The notes under the pieces are model-generated. The model was not told the DNA's origin. It did not search any database and saw nothing but the letters and a program-made list of their open reading frames with translations. The position numbers and the translations under genes are program-made. Source: Melieria omissa (taxonomy: Eukaryota > Arthropoda > Insecta > Diptera > Ulidiidae). Taken from it: 64,000 bases of DNA. How positions within the stretch are numbered: the first letter of the stretch is position 1; every line of letters begins with the position of its first letter. Shown here in pieces: positions 21,651 to 32,687 of this stretch. Location of the stretch: NCBI GenBank assembly GCA_963971225.1, contig OZ020270.1:78012432-78076431 (forward strand), written 5' to 3'.

Positions 21651-22658
21651 GTATAAAAAGCAACAGTGTGCAGCACAAAGGGTCGAGTCTTACAGGGCTA
21701 TTCTGGCAACTATCTTTCAACTCACCTCAATCTTTCGAAGTACAAAAATCTTTCGAAAGACAATTTGCTATGCTAGCAACTATATTGAAAGCTTTTTTCC
21801 GTAACATGAAAGACAGTTTGAAAGATGTGCTCTTGGGGTCGTCTTTCAGCTTGCAAAAAGTACGTGCGTTGTGTTTGTGTTATGAAAAGAAACGATATAC
21901 GTATATATATAATATATATGGACATATTTTATAAAAGAATGAAATTACTTTTTTAATTTTTACTTCAGCTTGTTTTCTTCAGCCATTGATTGAAAGGTTT
22001 GAAATTTTGTTTGAATTTTTCATTTTACGACGGACGGTTCGTTTGCCAACAGTATTGCCAGCATCGAACAGAGCACTTGGTTTACAAATGTGAGATTTTT
22101 ATGAAGGATGAATGAAAACGTAAAAATACACCAATTAACAGCAAAAGTACATAATATAAATTGGGCGAAAGTGTTTGTCTTCATGTGCTGTTCATTGCCT
22201 TAAGGTTAAATCTGACAACATCATTAACATCACATAAAAATGAAACAATTAATTTGAATTCATATTTTTACACCAGTTCTTGTCTTTTCTAAAAAGAAAT
22301 ACGTAACTGCAAAATAATCCTGATAAACACATCTGTAATTAAAAAGAAAATGATAACGAAAATTGGAAAAATTATTTTCTTTCATCATTGCAAAATTGCT
22401 TCAAATTTCACAGAAAAAGAGTTGGCTGGCAATGCTGTTCGCCGAAAACAGCTTTTCAACTCGAGTGTTGAATTTTAGAGCTTTTTCCGAAAGATTTTTT
22501 CGTTGGAATAGCTAAAATCTTTCATTCAGTCTTTCAAACTATCTTTCAATAATCTTTTGAAAGTGTTTCAACAGTCTTTGCCAGAATAGCCCTGTTAGAT
22601 GAATAAGCAAAGTAGTAACAGGTGTAGATACAAGCAAAGTGTAAATCTGTAAATAAAG
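21651..22658 (+). repeat. Gypsy LTR fragment, plus orientation, split by MITE and BEL-1
   Basis: Outside the MITE, this segment (21651-21692 and 22595-22658) continues at 55404-55480 beyond BEL-1. It reads TATAAAA, spacer, then AATAAAGTGATTGTTGG, as in R-U5 of the SAP-Gag Gypsy LTR. It lacks its own U3 and abuts the U3 end of the oppositely oriented LTR at 21650. It is the target into which BEL-1 jumped. Confidence 0.7.
21693..22594. mobile_element. 902-bp Harbinger-like MITE
   Basis: TTA flanks (21690-21692 and 22595-22597) and inverted ends CAGGGCTATTCTGGCAA delimit it. A 3-bp TTA/TWA duplication fits PIF/Harbinger. Subterminal regions on both sides hold many copies of CTTTCAA or its complement TTGAAAG. 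No transposase frame is present. Confidence 0.8.
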
Positions 22659-22900
22659 TGTTTACGTCGGCGGAGCGGGGTTTAAGAAAATACACGGGTT
22701 GGGGTTCGAGATTAAGTGGTCTTTATTCAAAAACGTGTAAATGACGAGTGTGTTACAAAGAATACATGAAACATTGAACGAGACAAACGGCCGAAGCCGG
22801 GGAGCAGAAAATAGGGGGAAATATTCGTACAAAAGGACAAGGAAAGGAAGGGATTAGCGGTGGGAACGACAGATCATTAGAGACAGCACTCATTTAGTCA
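22659..22900 (-). repeat. BEL-1 3' LTR
   Basis: Minus strand: TGACTAAATGAGTGCTG to GACGTAAACA. It contains AATAAAGACC and the landmark GGCTTCGGCCG. It matches the 5' LTR except for a few substitutions and small indels. Confidence 0.88.
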
Positions 22901-23051
22901 TCGCGGCCGCCATTGCATATTGCAATCAATTTATGCCGCGGGCCAGGCGGGCGAGGACTTCGGGATGCAGCTTTTACGGGTGCGGGGGCCGTCCATCGAC
23001 GCCTCGTCCTCGAGGAAGTGCTACTGCAGCGGTTGGGGCGTAGTCACCGAT
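22901..23051 (-). other. Candidate post-pol exon of BEL-1 with 3' splice site
   Basis: On the minus strand a CTGAC branch-point-like motif and T-rich run precede TTTGCAG, whose AG is at 23052-23053. The following 150 bases up to the LTR are GC-rich, unlike the AT-rich surroundings, and one frame encodes a short tail containing VALPRGRGVDGRPPHP before a TAA at 22974-22976. BEL-2 has a splice acceptor and exon at the same place between pol and LTR. The donor and the expression are not demonstrated. Confidence 0.45.
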
Positions 23052-23148
23052 CTGCAAATAGTAAAAATGTCAGTTATTGAAACATAATAGTAATGAGGCT
23101 GACATCGTGGGAATGAGAAATCGCGGCTAAGCTGCGGGGTTCGCTTAA

Positions 23149-24877
23149 CCCTACGGTCCATAACCAGCTGGATAAACGGGAGTCCATAACCAGGGTACCC
23201 GGGTACCTAGTGCAGTTTTTTCGTTTATATTCAAATAAAATAATATATATCTGCACAGATTATTAGAAACGCTTAGTTTTTACATCTCAACTGTACAAAT
23301 TTCATGTATGTAAGATAATACTGGTTTCTATAGGCATTTTGTACCTAATAGGCACACAAAAGTAAACAGAAATTGGTTTTATAAGGCTGGGTTTTTTGCT
23401 TGTTTTTGGTACCAGCTTGTGAATTGTTTGTGTTTTTAGGTAGAAAATGTTCAGCTTCGCTAGAAAAAGAATAGATTTCAATGATTTCGTCATTATAAGT
23501 TGAACAGTTGAACAGTGAAGTTGAAGAAAAATGAACCACAAAATAGAATTTTTAACTGAAAGACAATATCTGCGTTTGAGTGAAGAAGCCAGAAGAAGAT
23601 ATATTGAGTCTTTACTTGATGATATGACTGAGAATGACGACGCTTTAGTGCCAATTGAAGAATAAGAAGAGGTATTTACTGGAGAAGTGCAAGACTCAGA
23701 AAGTGAAGACTGGGACAATGACAACGAAATTCCAGCCGCTATTGACACGCCAATGCAAATTGAGCAAGATGTATTTGAAGATGAAAGTGACAATGAAACT
23801 GATATGGTTGAAGACAATGCACCAACATCAAGCACAACAGAAAGTATGATTGCACGTGATGGTACTCAATGGCAACCAACACCACCTGTAAGGAGTCACA
23901 ACATCAGTAGAACTCGCAGTGGTCCATTACGAATGACGGAAAGTATGAAGTATGACTGGTATGCAAGGCTTCAAGAGTTATTTTACAATAGAAATGGTCG
24001 ATATAATCGTGAGTCATACCAACAAAAAAACCAATTCAACTTATGATGCCGTTTGTCGTTTTTCTACAATATGCTCGATGTTAGTGCTTTCGCGGCATAA
24101 ACTATATTTTATGAGAATAACACAACTGTGCCATATCAAACAACACGGAGAAAACGCTTTTTGCGTAAACTTGCTGAAGATTTGTGTGCGCCAATAATAG
24201 AAGAAAGAGTAACCAATCGCCAAGTAACGCGCCACTTTTCCACCAAAACAACAATTGAGAGCGTTTTGGGAAGACCAGTGGAGACGTTAACCTATACCGA
24301 GCAACCATCTACTTCTACGGCCGCTTCTACTGATGGCAGGAAGCCAATAACAGGAAGCTGTTATTTGTGCGCTTCTTTGTCAGATAAAAGGAGAAGAAAG
24401 ACGAGAAAAGTCTGCAGCGTTTGCAAGAAACCAGTTTGCGATCAACATACTAAAACAATATCGAACTGTTTTCCATGTTTTAACAATGACTCAACATAAG
24501 ACATCAAATATTAGAAATAAGTTAAAATGAATAAAATATAAATAATTCAACTAAGAAACAATTACATTTCATATTTTACACATTAATAAACATTATGAAA
24601 CAAAATAAAAATAAAACAAACGTTTTTATTTTGAAATATAAGGTAATTTGCACTAAGGTACCCGGGTACCCTGGTCATGGACCCCTGTATGCAAAAACAT
24701 TAAACTCATTTTTTGGTTAATATATTTAACCAAATTTGATAAACTTTTTTCTAGTCTCTAAGTTTAGCCGAAATGTCTGATGATCCGGAGTTTCATGTTG
24801 ATATCTTCAATATTATAGGAACAGCAGCACTTTAAAGTTCAAATTGTTATCCGGGTACCCGGTTATGGACCGTAGGG
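23149..24877 (+). mobile_element. piggyBac element with deleted catalytic core
   Basis: TTAA duplication (23145-23148 and 24878-24881), inverted ends CCCTACGGTCCATAACC and inner inverted copies of GGTACCCGGGTACC near both ends are diagnostic of piggyBac. The element is 1729 bp and lies in the 3' part of BEL-1. Confidence 0.93.
23531..24499 (+). pseudogene. piggyBac transposase, N-terminus and cysteine-rich end only
   Basis: The ATG at 23531 opens an acidic N-terminal region typical of piggyBac transposases. A TAA at 23663-23665 interrupts it, after which the same frame continues to the motif SGPLRMTESMKYDWYARLQ and ends at 24045. The catalytic RNase H-like core is missing; coding resumes after about 24050 in the C-terminal part (RRKRFLRKLAEDL) with the zinc-binding cysteine-rich domain (CYLCASL, VCSVCKKPVCDQH, CFPC) and a stop at 24499. 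The cysteine-rich domain binds the transposon ends in active relatives. This copy cannot catalyse transposition but retains sequences that a related transposase could act on. Confidence 0.88.
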
Positions 24878-24889
24878 TTAAGCTAAAGC

Positions 24890-25588
24890 CGGGGGAATAT
24901 GGAAATATATAAATTTGGACGAGTTGCCATTTACTTTTTCACAGTGTGGGGGAATTTTTGGAGTGTTTTTAGGTGTATATATTCCTGTTCGCAGGGCTCG
25001 AGAGAAGCAAGAGAACCGATCGAGAATGTCGGTTTTCTCTTCGAGAGGGTGGTGGCAGTCAACAGCTCTTTGATCCGGACTTGGAACTTTGTGAGCATGA
25101 GAATTACTGGAGAGGTTCCACCAGAGAGGGACATCTTATAGATCTTGGAGTTCATACCCGATCAGTCCGACGTCTGCGGGATTTGCAGCTCTTGGAGCAT
25201 GTCGCATTGGAGTGGCGACTGTCCGCTTTTCGGACCCGGGATGGAGTCGGTGCAATGAGGAATTGCGGGGAAATGCAATTTCCGTCAATTGATGTGAATG
25301 TGGACCGAGTGGCGTCTAGCCAACGCTCTTGTCGAACCCTTTTTCTCTGTTTCATTAGAGGCGAAAGCCATCAAAACGGTTGGCAACGAAGGGGGGAATT
25401 TGCCGGTTTGGGAATGAGTTTGCAGGAGTGGTGGGTTCAAAGTGATTTTCCATTATTTCCGGGGATGGAAACCCTAAGGGATTGAGGGCGGCAATCACTT
25501 GTGAAAGGGCTTTCTTTAGGGCGGGAAGATTATTTCGAAGGGCGGAACCAGTTTGCATATGGCTATTGTGTGCGTCTGTGGCACGTAT
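24890..25588 (-). pseudogene. pol: BEL-1 pol remnants
   Basis: Scrambled pieces match the BEL-2 RT/RNase H region at the nucleotide level. The segment near 25000-25090 corresponds to 59270-59370, and the one near 25440-25510 keeps ALSQVIAAL from the RT region after the YVDD box. Most of RT, RNase H and integrase are deleted and no frame is conserved. Confidence 0.75.
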
Positions 25589-27619
25589 CTAATGCGAAGA
25601 AGAGGGTACTGGACCGCTTAATACCCAACCGAATACTGTATGCTGAGCAAGTAAGCTGCCACATACATTTCGGTGGATACCTTCGAGCATGATCTGCGGG
25701 ATGAGATCACTGCCAATCACTAAATCGATCTGCGCTGTCTCGAAGGGGTTTGGATCAGCGAGTTCTAGCATGGCGAAATCTTTCATATTAGGGGGGTTTA
25801 TATGAGAAGGTGGGAGCAATTTCGTAAGCTCTTGGAGCACGATTGCTTGCACGGGGAGTTTCGTGCTCATTTGAGGGACTGCCAAGGTCAAGAAGCATGT
25901 ATGATTGGCATTTTGCACAATCTGGCCGCCCATGCCCGAGATTTGGAAGGGGGATTTCTCGATTGGCAATTTGAGGCGTTTCTGGACCTTCGAGGAAATG
26001 AAGGTACGCTGAGAGGCTTGGTCGATCAACGCTCGAACTTTAAACAACTTTCCTGAGTGTTCAATAGACACCAGTGCCGTAGGCAGAAGAGATTGGGTGC
26101 CTTTATTGGAATGGAGGGCTTGTACTTTGCCTGGAAGATGTGCGGGGTTGCGCATCCGAAAGGGGGGAATGAGTAGCAGAGTTGTTGTGCGTTCGTTTTC
26201 GAGCTGTTGCGACCTGTGGAGTGGTCGAATGCGACCGTTTGGGAGATTGTGAGGGTTGCGCATTGCCTTTGGGGAAATGAAGCGTAGAATGGCGCTTCTT
26301 TTTTCAATATACGCACGTAAAATTGCTTGTACAATCTTCAACAAGGTGAGATGTCGCAAGACAATTTCCGCAGAGATTGTGCTTCTTAACGTATTTTAAT
26401 CGACTCTGGGGGGTGAGTCCTTTGAAGTTCTGGCAAGTCCGTACAGGGTGATTTGCGTTGCAGAGTTTGCACGCGAAGTCCCTTTTCACTTGAGTGTGAT
26501 AGTTTAGGGATTTGTGTGGCCGATTTGGGAGGACATTGGAAGTTGAATGTTGAGACGGTTTAGGCTTAGAAGGGCGAATACTTTGCAGCCGTTCAAGTAC
26601 CTCATATCTGCCGGTCAGGAACTCATCCATTTGCGACCAGGGTGGCAGATCCTTCCGGGATGTCAATGATTGCTCCCATAGAGCGAGTGTCTCTTGGGGC
26701 AATTTTGTAGAGCATATATAAACAAGTAGCGGATCCCAATTGTCAGTGTCTACGGCCTGAGTATTGAGAACAGACAGACAATTGTTTATAGTGCTTTGGA
26801 TCCGATGTAGCGCCTCACTATTTTCAGTGTGGGCAGGAGCGATATTCAAGAGGGATCTAATTTGAGTGTCAACGAGTATGCGTTTATTTTCGAAGCGGGA
26901 TTTTAGAGCTTCCCACGCGAGTCCGAAATTCTCATCGGTTAATGCAAATTGTTTTACAATAGCACCGGCTTTACCTTGCGTCTTGTATCGGAGATGATAC
27001 AATTTTTGGGCTGGAGTGAGCTGGGGGTGGTTGATGTAAACCGCGGTAAACATGTCCCGGAAGGACGGCCACTGCTCATAGCCCCCGAAAAAGGTTTCAC
27101 AAGGTGGAACTTGTAGGCAAATGTAAGGGATATTTGCTGGTTCTAGGGGTCGAACCGGTTCCATAAGCACAGTGGGCTGGTGGGACTGAATTTGGAGCAT
27201 CTCAATGATGTCCGACATCTGAGCCATGTACAACTCGTACTGGTCTGTGCAGGCGTCGATTTTTTGCCTAGCCAACTCTTTGAAACCGTCGGGCTGGCTG
27301 TTGTCTTCAGCAATGAAGACTGCCTCTTGTGCGCGCGAAAGCCTCTCCCATTGGGCTTGCAAATTTTTTTGCTTAATTTGGTCAAATCCTCAATGGGAGC
27401 CGATGAAAATTTTGTGCATAATAGCACGAGTCTGTCGTACTCGAAAGTAAATTTGGCAACACTGGGATCGGTTGCTTTCGGACTAGAGAGTTTGGAGCGA
27501 GTGTTTGGTGGCTCCCGAGTGACAGGAACTGTCAAACGTGCATTGGATAACTTTGTGTGTCTGGAGGAAGGAGTCTCCATTGTGACGAGTTGACGTTTGG
27601 GGGATCGCTCCATAGGCAT
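25589..27619 (-). pseudogene. gag: BEL-1 Gag and protease
   Basis: The ATG at 27619 starts MPMERSPKRQ, as in BEL-2. Gag continues through a capsid-like region ([14 protein letters not shown], then [19 protein letters not shown]) to zinc knuckles [13 protein letters not shown] and CGNCLATSHLVEDC. The protease follows (RALIDQASQRTFIS), where the glycine after D-Q is replaced by alanine, and the region ends LSGPVPSSSH. Frameshifts lie near 27370 and 26310. The protein would form the particle and process itself; the breaks and the changed protease motif show decay. Confidence 0.85.
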
Positions 27620-28132
27620 TTTGTTTAAGGAAGCTCGACAAAGGGTAAAAAGTTTGAATAAATATATGTGTATGTAAATGTAGGGTATTGGGGAAATAGA
27701 CGTGTAGTCTAACCGCGTCCGCGCGAACGATAATTGAGTATGGGAAGAGTTGGGAATGGGAAAATTCGTTCAAACGAATTTAAGCACTTGTCGAGCAACA
27801 AATAAATAAATCAATAAAAAAATTTTATTCTTGTGTGTGTAAATGTGTAGGGAAATATATATGTATGGGTAATAAATAGAAATGTGAATATGGGAATTGA
27901 GCAAAATTTGTGTATAAGTATGTGTATTGGGAATATATGTATATGGGAAACAAATAAAATTTGTAAATGTGAATGGGGAATGTATTTACAAGAATATAAA
28001 TATATTATAAATGTGTAGTCAAATATGTGAAAATTTGTCTTTATTTGTGAAAAGTGAATTCTATTGTATGGGATGTGAATGTGAATCTGTGTGAATAAAC
28101 GTATGGATGTGTATGTGTATAAATATGTGTAT
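27620..28132 (-). other. BEL-1 leader, gag-proximal part
   Basis: AT-rich sequence of the TGTATGTGTATAAA type upstream of BEL-1 gag. It continues at 47732-47867, 48476-48506 and 53990-55166 beyond the inserted elements. It resembles the BEL-2 leader (for example CGCGTCCGC(G/C)CGAACG at about 27715 and 63340). No gene is seen. Confidence 0.6.
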
Positions 28133-29505
28133 TGTTATGTGTATGCGTGCGGTCGATCATACGGCATGGCCCACGTTCGTAGCGGACTCACGTTGGGCGC
28201 CATTTCCTAGTAGGTGTTTGTATGTACCTACATGTGGCATGCCTCCCGTTGAGCGCCACGAATTTAGATCGGTGTGTCTAGCTGTTGGGTTTCTAGCCTT
28301 TTGCTTCTGCTGCCGCTGCACCTCCTCAGTCCTTGGGGCAGGTCACCGCTAGTCGTCCTCATGTTGCATGTATGCCGGCACCCTACATTCGACCGGTGAG
28401 CACGAGTATGACTACGGGGCCAGCGGTTTTGTTGGACGCGTGCATCTGGCTTTGGTTATCCCGTAGCTTCAGCTGGCGTGGGTTCCACTCCAACAAGTCC
28501 GCTCCGTAGCCATACCGCCTCACCTACAGCCATTTGGATCTACATCAGCAAACACCGCAACGACGACCTAGCAGCCTACAACCGGAAAATCATAACAAAA
28601 GATACATACACACATACACTAACATACAATTATTTTTATGCACACGCTTTAACTCCTGACATAGCGGACGGACATGGTAGCAAGTACCATTGCTGCTGTT
28701 GTTCCGATTCCTCAGCATCGCCTCATTGAATGGGATGCTCTTAACCCGCCCTGCCTTTTGTTTCCTAAGGTGAAATTTGGAAACCCAATGGAAAATCAAC
28801 CCTCCTTACCCCACTTCAGTGACAGACCAAACATTATTTAAGCTTAAGCAATCATTATAACAATTTTTATTCCATAATCTTAACCTAATACAAAATCAAT
28901 TCTTAATCTAATTTCCAAACTAATTTTCATAATCAAATAATATTTGTAAATTTCCACAATTTCGTTCATTAAATTTCTAGAGGAAAAAAATAGTATAACA
29001 GAATCACTTGGCTATGAAATTAAATTATAAAAAAACATAATTAAATTTGCTTAGTAAATAACGCTTTTAGAACAAGCCAAATATTTTCATGGAAAGAAAA
29101 TTAACCAAAATTTCATCAAGAAGGAAAAAAAATCCTACTTTCAAACAAAAAGAAAATCCTTTTCATTTCTCCAAATTTATCTTTCTTATTCTAACAAATT
29201 TTCAGCACTTTTCGCAAATTTTATTATTATTTTTTTTTCTGAGACATTATCCCCTTTTCGTTTCTTTCCTTTCTTTTTTTTTTCCAAATAAACACACGCA
29301 AACCCAAAATATATTAGAATTTTAAGTGTTCACTTACAGTTTTACTCGCTCCATCGATGCGTTGGGCCCAGCGACATGATGCGCGCTTTCCTGGAACTTG
29401 TTGTGCTAGATATGTTTTGCGGGAAGAAAATGTATTAAGGGTGTAAGTGCGTTCTTTTTTTTTTTTCTTTCCCGATGGAACCAAATTAATTTATTTTATA
29501 TATAT

Positions 29506-32175
29506 AGTTATATTATAATCTGGCAACCCTTATTAACTACAAATTGACAAATGTCACTTTGCCGCATTAAGTACGAAATATTTAGGCCATATTGTGTCAC
29601 GAGAGGGAATTAAGCCTGATCCTTCCAAAATTAAAGTAATTCAGTGTATGAAACCCCCAACCAATGAAAAAGAAATAAGACAATTCCTGGGCATTACCGG
29701 ATTTTATAGAAGGTTTATACCAGACTACGCAAAAGTAGCATATCCAATAATAAAATTTTTAAAACACAATATTGCACTTGACGTTATGGACAGAGATTAT
29801 TTAAACGCGTTTAATAATCTAAAGAAATTAATTACAAGTGAACCTGTATTGCAACCACCGGATTTCACAAAAAAATTTATTTTAACAACTGATGCTTCGC
29901 AATTCGCAATTGGCTCTGTTCTAAGTCAAAATAACCACCCTATTTGTTATGCTTCGCGAACTTTATGCGATCATGAAATTCGATATTCCACTATTGAGAA
30001 AGAATTGCTTGCAGTTGTTTGGTCTGTAAAGCATTTTCGAACGTATCTCTATGGTAGAAAGTTTATTATCCAAACAGATCATAAACCACTCATTTGGCTA
30101 CATAATATTAAAGAACCGAATATGAAGCTCCAAAGGTGGAAAATCCAACTTAATGAATACGATTTTGAAATAACGCATATAAAAGGAAAGGATAATACGG
30201 TGGCAGATGCGTTAAGCAGATTCTTACAAAGAGAACAAAATGCTGAAAATGTAGCTATATTTAACAATGAGAACAGTAGTGAAAACGATTGCGAAGACTT
30301 AGATATTCGTTCCACAGACGCTACAATTCATAGCGCAATAGAAGATAATTTGAATTATATTTTTATCACACGTAAAAGTATAAATTCTTATAAAAATCAA
30401 ATTTATTTACAATATGGGGACCACGACCATTTTATTACAAAGATAATAAATAGGAAGTGTCAAAATCATATAACTGTAACCAAAGACTCAAATTTAGAAG
30501 CGTTTATGGAAAGAATCTTAATTGACAAAGGATTCATGTGTATTTTTTGCGATGATGATGAATTATTTTTGAAATTTCAAGATTTGTACGTTGAGCGCTT
30601 TAAGAAAAATAACTTAACCGTATACAGATCTCATATAAAACTGATTGATAAGTAATATCAAGATAAGAATGAAATGTTGACAATCATTAAAAATGAACAC
30701 TTAAGGAATAACCACAGAGGTATTAAAGAAATTTTTTTTGAGTTAAAGGACAAATTCTTTTTTCCAAGGATGTTTCAATTGATTACTTTAGTTATAAACA
30801 ATTGTGAGATATGTAAAATAGCAAAACATGATAGACACCCTATTAAAATTCCGTATCAGGTTACTGAAAGTCCAACACATTTTAACGACATTGTTCACAT
30901 AGATATATGGTACCCCTGTAGGAATAGTATGTACCTAACAACGATAGACAAATTTTCAAAATATGCGACTTTTCACAAATTAAACGACAGAACTTGGATC
31001 TCTATATTACATGCGTTAAAGCAGAGGATACAGTTCTTAGGAAAAATGAATAAACTTGTATTCGATAATGAACGTTGTATTCTGCATAGTGCAGTGGAAC
31101 TATTTCTAAACGAACAAAATATAAAAGCACATAGAACAACACCATTTTTAAAAACTGGTAACTCTGATATTGAGAGACTGCACGGAACATTAAACGAACA
31201 CATGCGCTTAATGGAAGTTGATAAATTAAACAAAACTCTTGAATTAGACGACAAACTATTTAAAATATTTATAACCTATAATAACACGATTCACACAACA
31301 ACGAAGAAAAGGCCCATTGATTTTATAATAAAAAACTTTGATAAAAACTACATTCAAGAACTCAGTACGGAATACGAACAAAATAAAATAGCTAAAATCA
31401 ACCAATTAAATAAAGATAGAAATAACGAATTTAATCAATTAGAAAATGTTGTTTGTAATAGAGAAATACCTAAATGCAAACCTAAATACAAAGAACTTAA
31501 CAGTTTCAATAAAGAAGGTAATTATACAATAGATACATCTAATAGAAGAAATACTAGATACTACAAATCCCAAGTTAAACGTCAATTCAATTACCAAAAT
31601 ATTTAAATACACTAAATTCTAGATACGAATATTTGAAAAGTTGAAGTTCACGAAAAATTATTATTATTATCAAATGAAAAAAAAAATAAATAAAATTTGT
31701 AATAGTTAAAAATTCTAAGCAAAGAGAATAATATTTTTTTTTTGGTTCTATCTATTAATAAGTATTCATATCTCATAACTACGATCTAATATTTTAAGAA
31801 TTTGTTAACGATTTCCATTACCTATATCAAGCACACAACTCAAATATGTTGTTTAAATTATTAATTAAAAAAAATAAAAAAATAAAAAAAAACAAAACAA
31901 AACAAATTGTAAGTATTTGTAGAGGCACAAATATCTTGAGGGTGGAGGAGTTATATTATAATCTGGCAACCCTTATTAACTACTACTATTTCTAACTATT
32001 ACTATTAATATTACTACTACAAATACTATAACAATTATAACAACATGTATAACAACTAAGTTTAACCAACTACTAATACTAATGTAACTACTGCTTAGAG
32101 AAGAAAATGAAAATTGTAAGGAGTTCAGTTCGAAAATAAAGATTGTTGAAACAGCATCGAACCTATTTTATAATT
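29506..32175 (+). mobile_element. Internally deleted errantivirus-like Gypsy element
   Basis: Flanked by ATAT (29502-29505 and 32176-32179). The 3' LTR (31949-32175, 227 bp) starts AGTTATATTATAATC and ends ATAATT, preceded by the purine tract GAGGGTGGAGG. Only the first 35 bases of the 5' LTR remain (29506-29540), joined directly to the RT thumb, so primer site, gag, protease and most of RT are gone. Segment 31607-31948 is AT-rich 3' untranslated sequence. No env is seen. Confidence 0.88.
29542..31606 (+). pseudogene. pol: Gypsy pol 3' part: RT thumb, RNase H, integrase
   Basis: The frame begins in the RT connection (STKYLGHIVSREGI, then IRQFLGITGFYRRFI), followed by RNase H (LTTDASQFAIGSVL, TDHKPLIWLH, NTVADALSRF). 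A single TAA at 30653-30655 stops it; the same frame then gives a complete integrase: the zinc region with HLRNNHRGIKE and CEICKIAK, then aspartates in VHIDIW and VFDNERC and the glutamate in DIERLHGT, ending at 31606. AT-rich codon use differs sharply from the GC-richer elements beside it. Integrase integrity suggests the deletion is recent compared with point decay. Confidence 0.9.
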
Positions 32176-32431
32176 ATATATATAAATTTTTTTTTTTTTT
32201 CCCCCCATTAACGTAAGTTTACGTAGGGTAACTTCATACTTTAGTTATAATTTCGTATTACGTAAAAAAACCATTTTAAACATAAAATCGTAAGAAGAAA
32301 TACCCTTTTCGTCAACATTTTTATTTATTTTTTTTCGTTTTAAATAGGTAAGCCAAATTTTATATAATTTGTACTAGAAAACAAAACCATTTTTTTCATG
32401 AGTAATAATTTGTCTCCAATTTTTTCCATAG

Positions 32432-32671
32432 TGTAAGCATTGCATAAAGAAAACAAGAATTTTATTATTTGGTGCGCCCGGTGCGCCATATGGTTTGCCA
32501 CCCGCAGCCAACTCCGCTGTCTGCGATCAGCCTGGACTACCGCAGCCAACATGCCAACTTCCTTCTCTTAAAATTTGACGGCCGAAGCGAACAGACGCAA
32601 CAAGAAAAAATAAACCGAAGAACATCTTTACTAAATTAAAAATAAATAAATAAAAGAAGTACTAAATTAAA
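32432..32671 (+). repeat. 5' LTR of the blastopia-like element
   Basis: TGTAAGCATTGCATAAAG to TACTAAATTAAA, 240 bp, with AATAAA signals in the last third. It equals the 3' LTR, which implies a very recent insertion. Confidence 0.9.
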
Positions 32672-32687
32672 TCTCAGAAGTGGGATA

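Noticed and set aside
28107..28729. Frames shared with 44664-45313
   Set aside because: They are LTR sequence present twice; low-complexity products without family resemblance.
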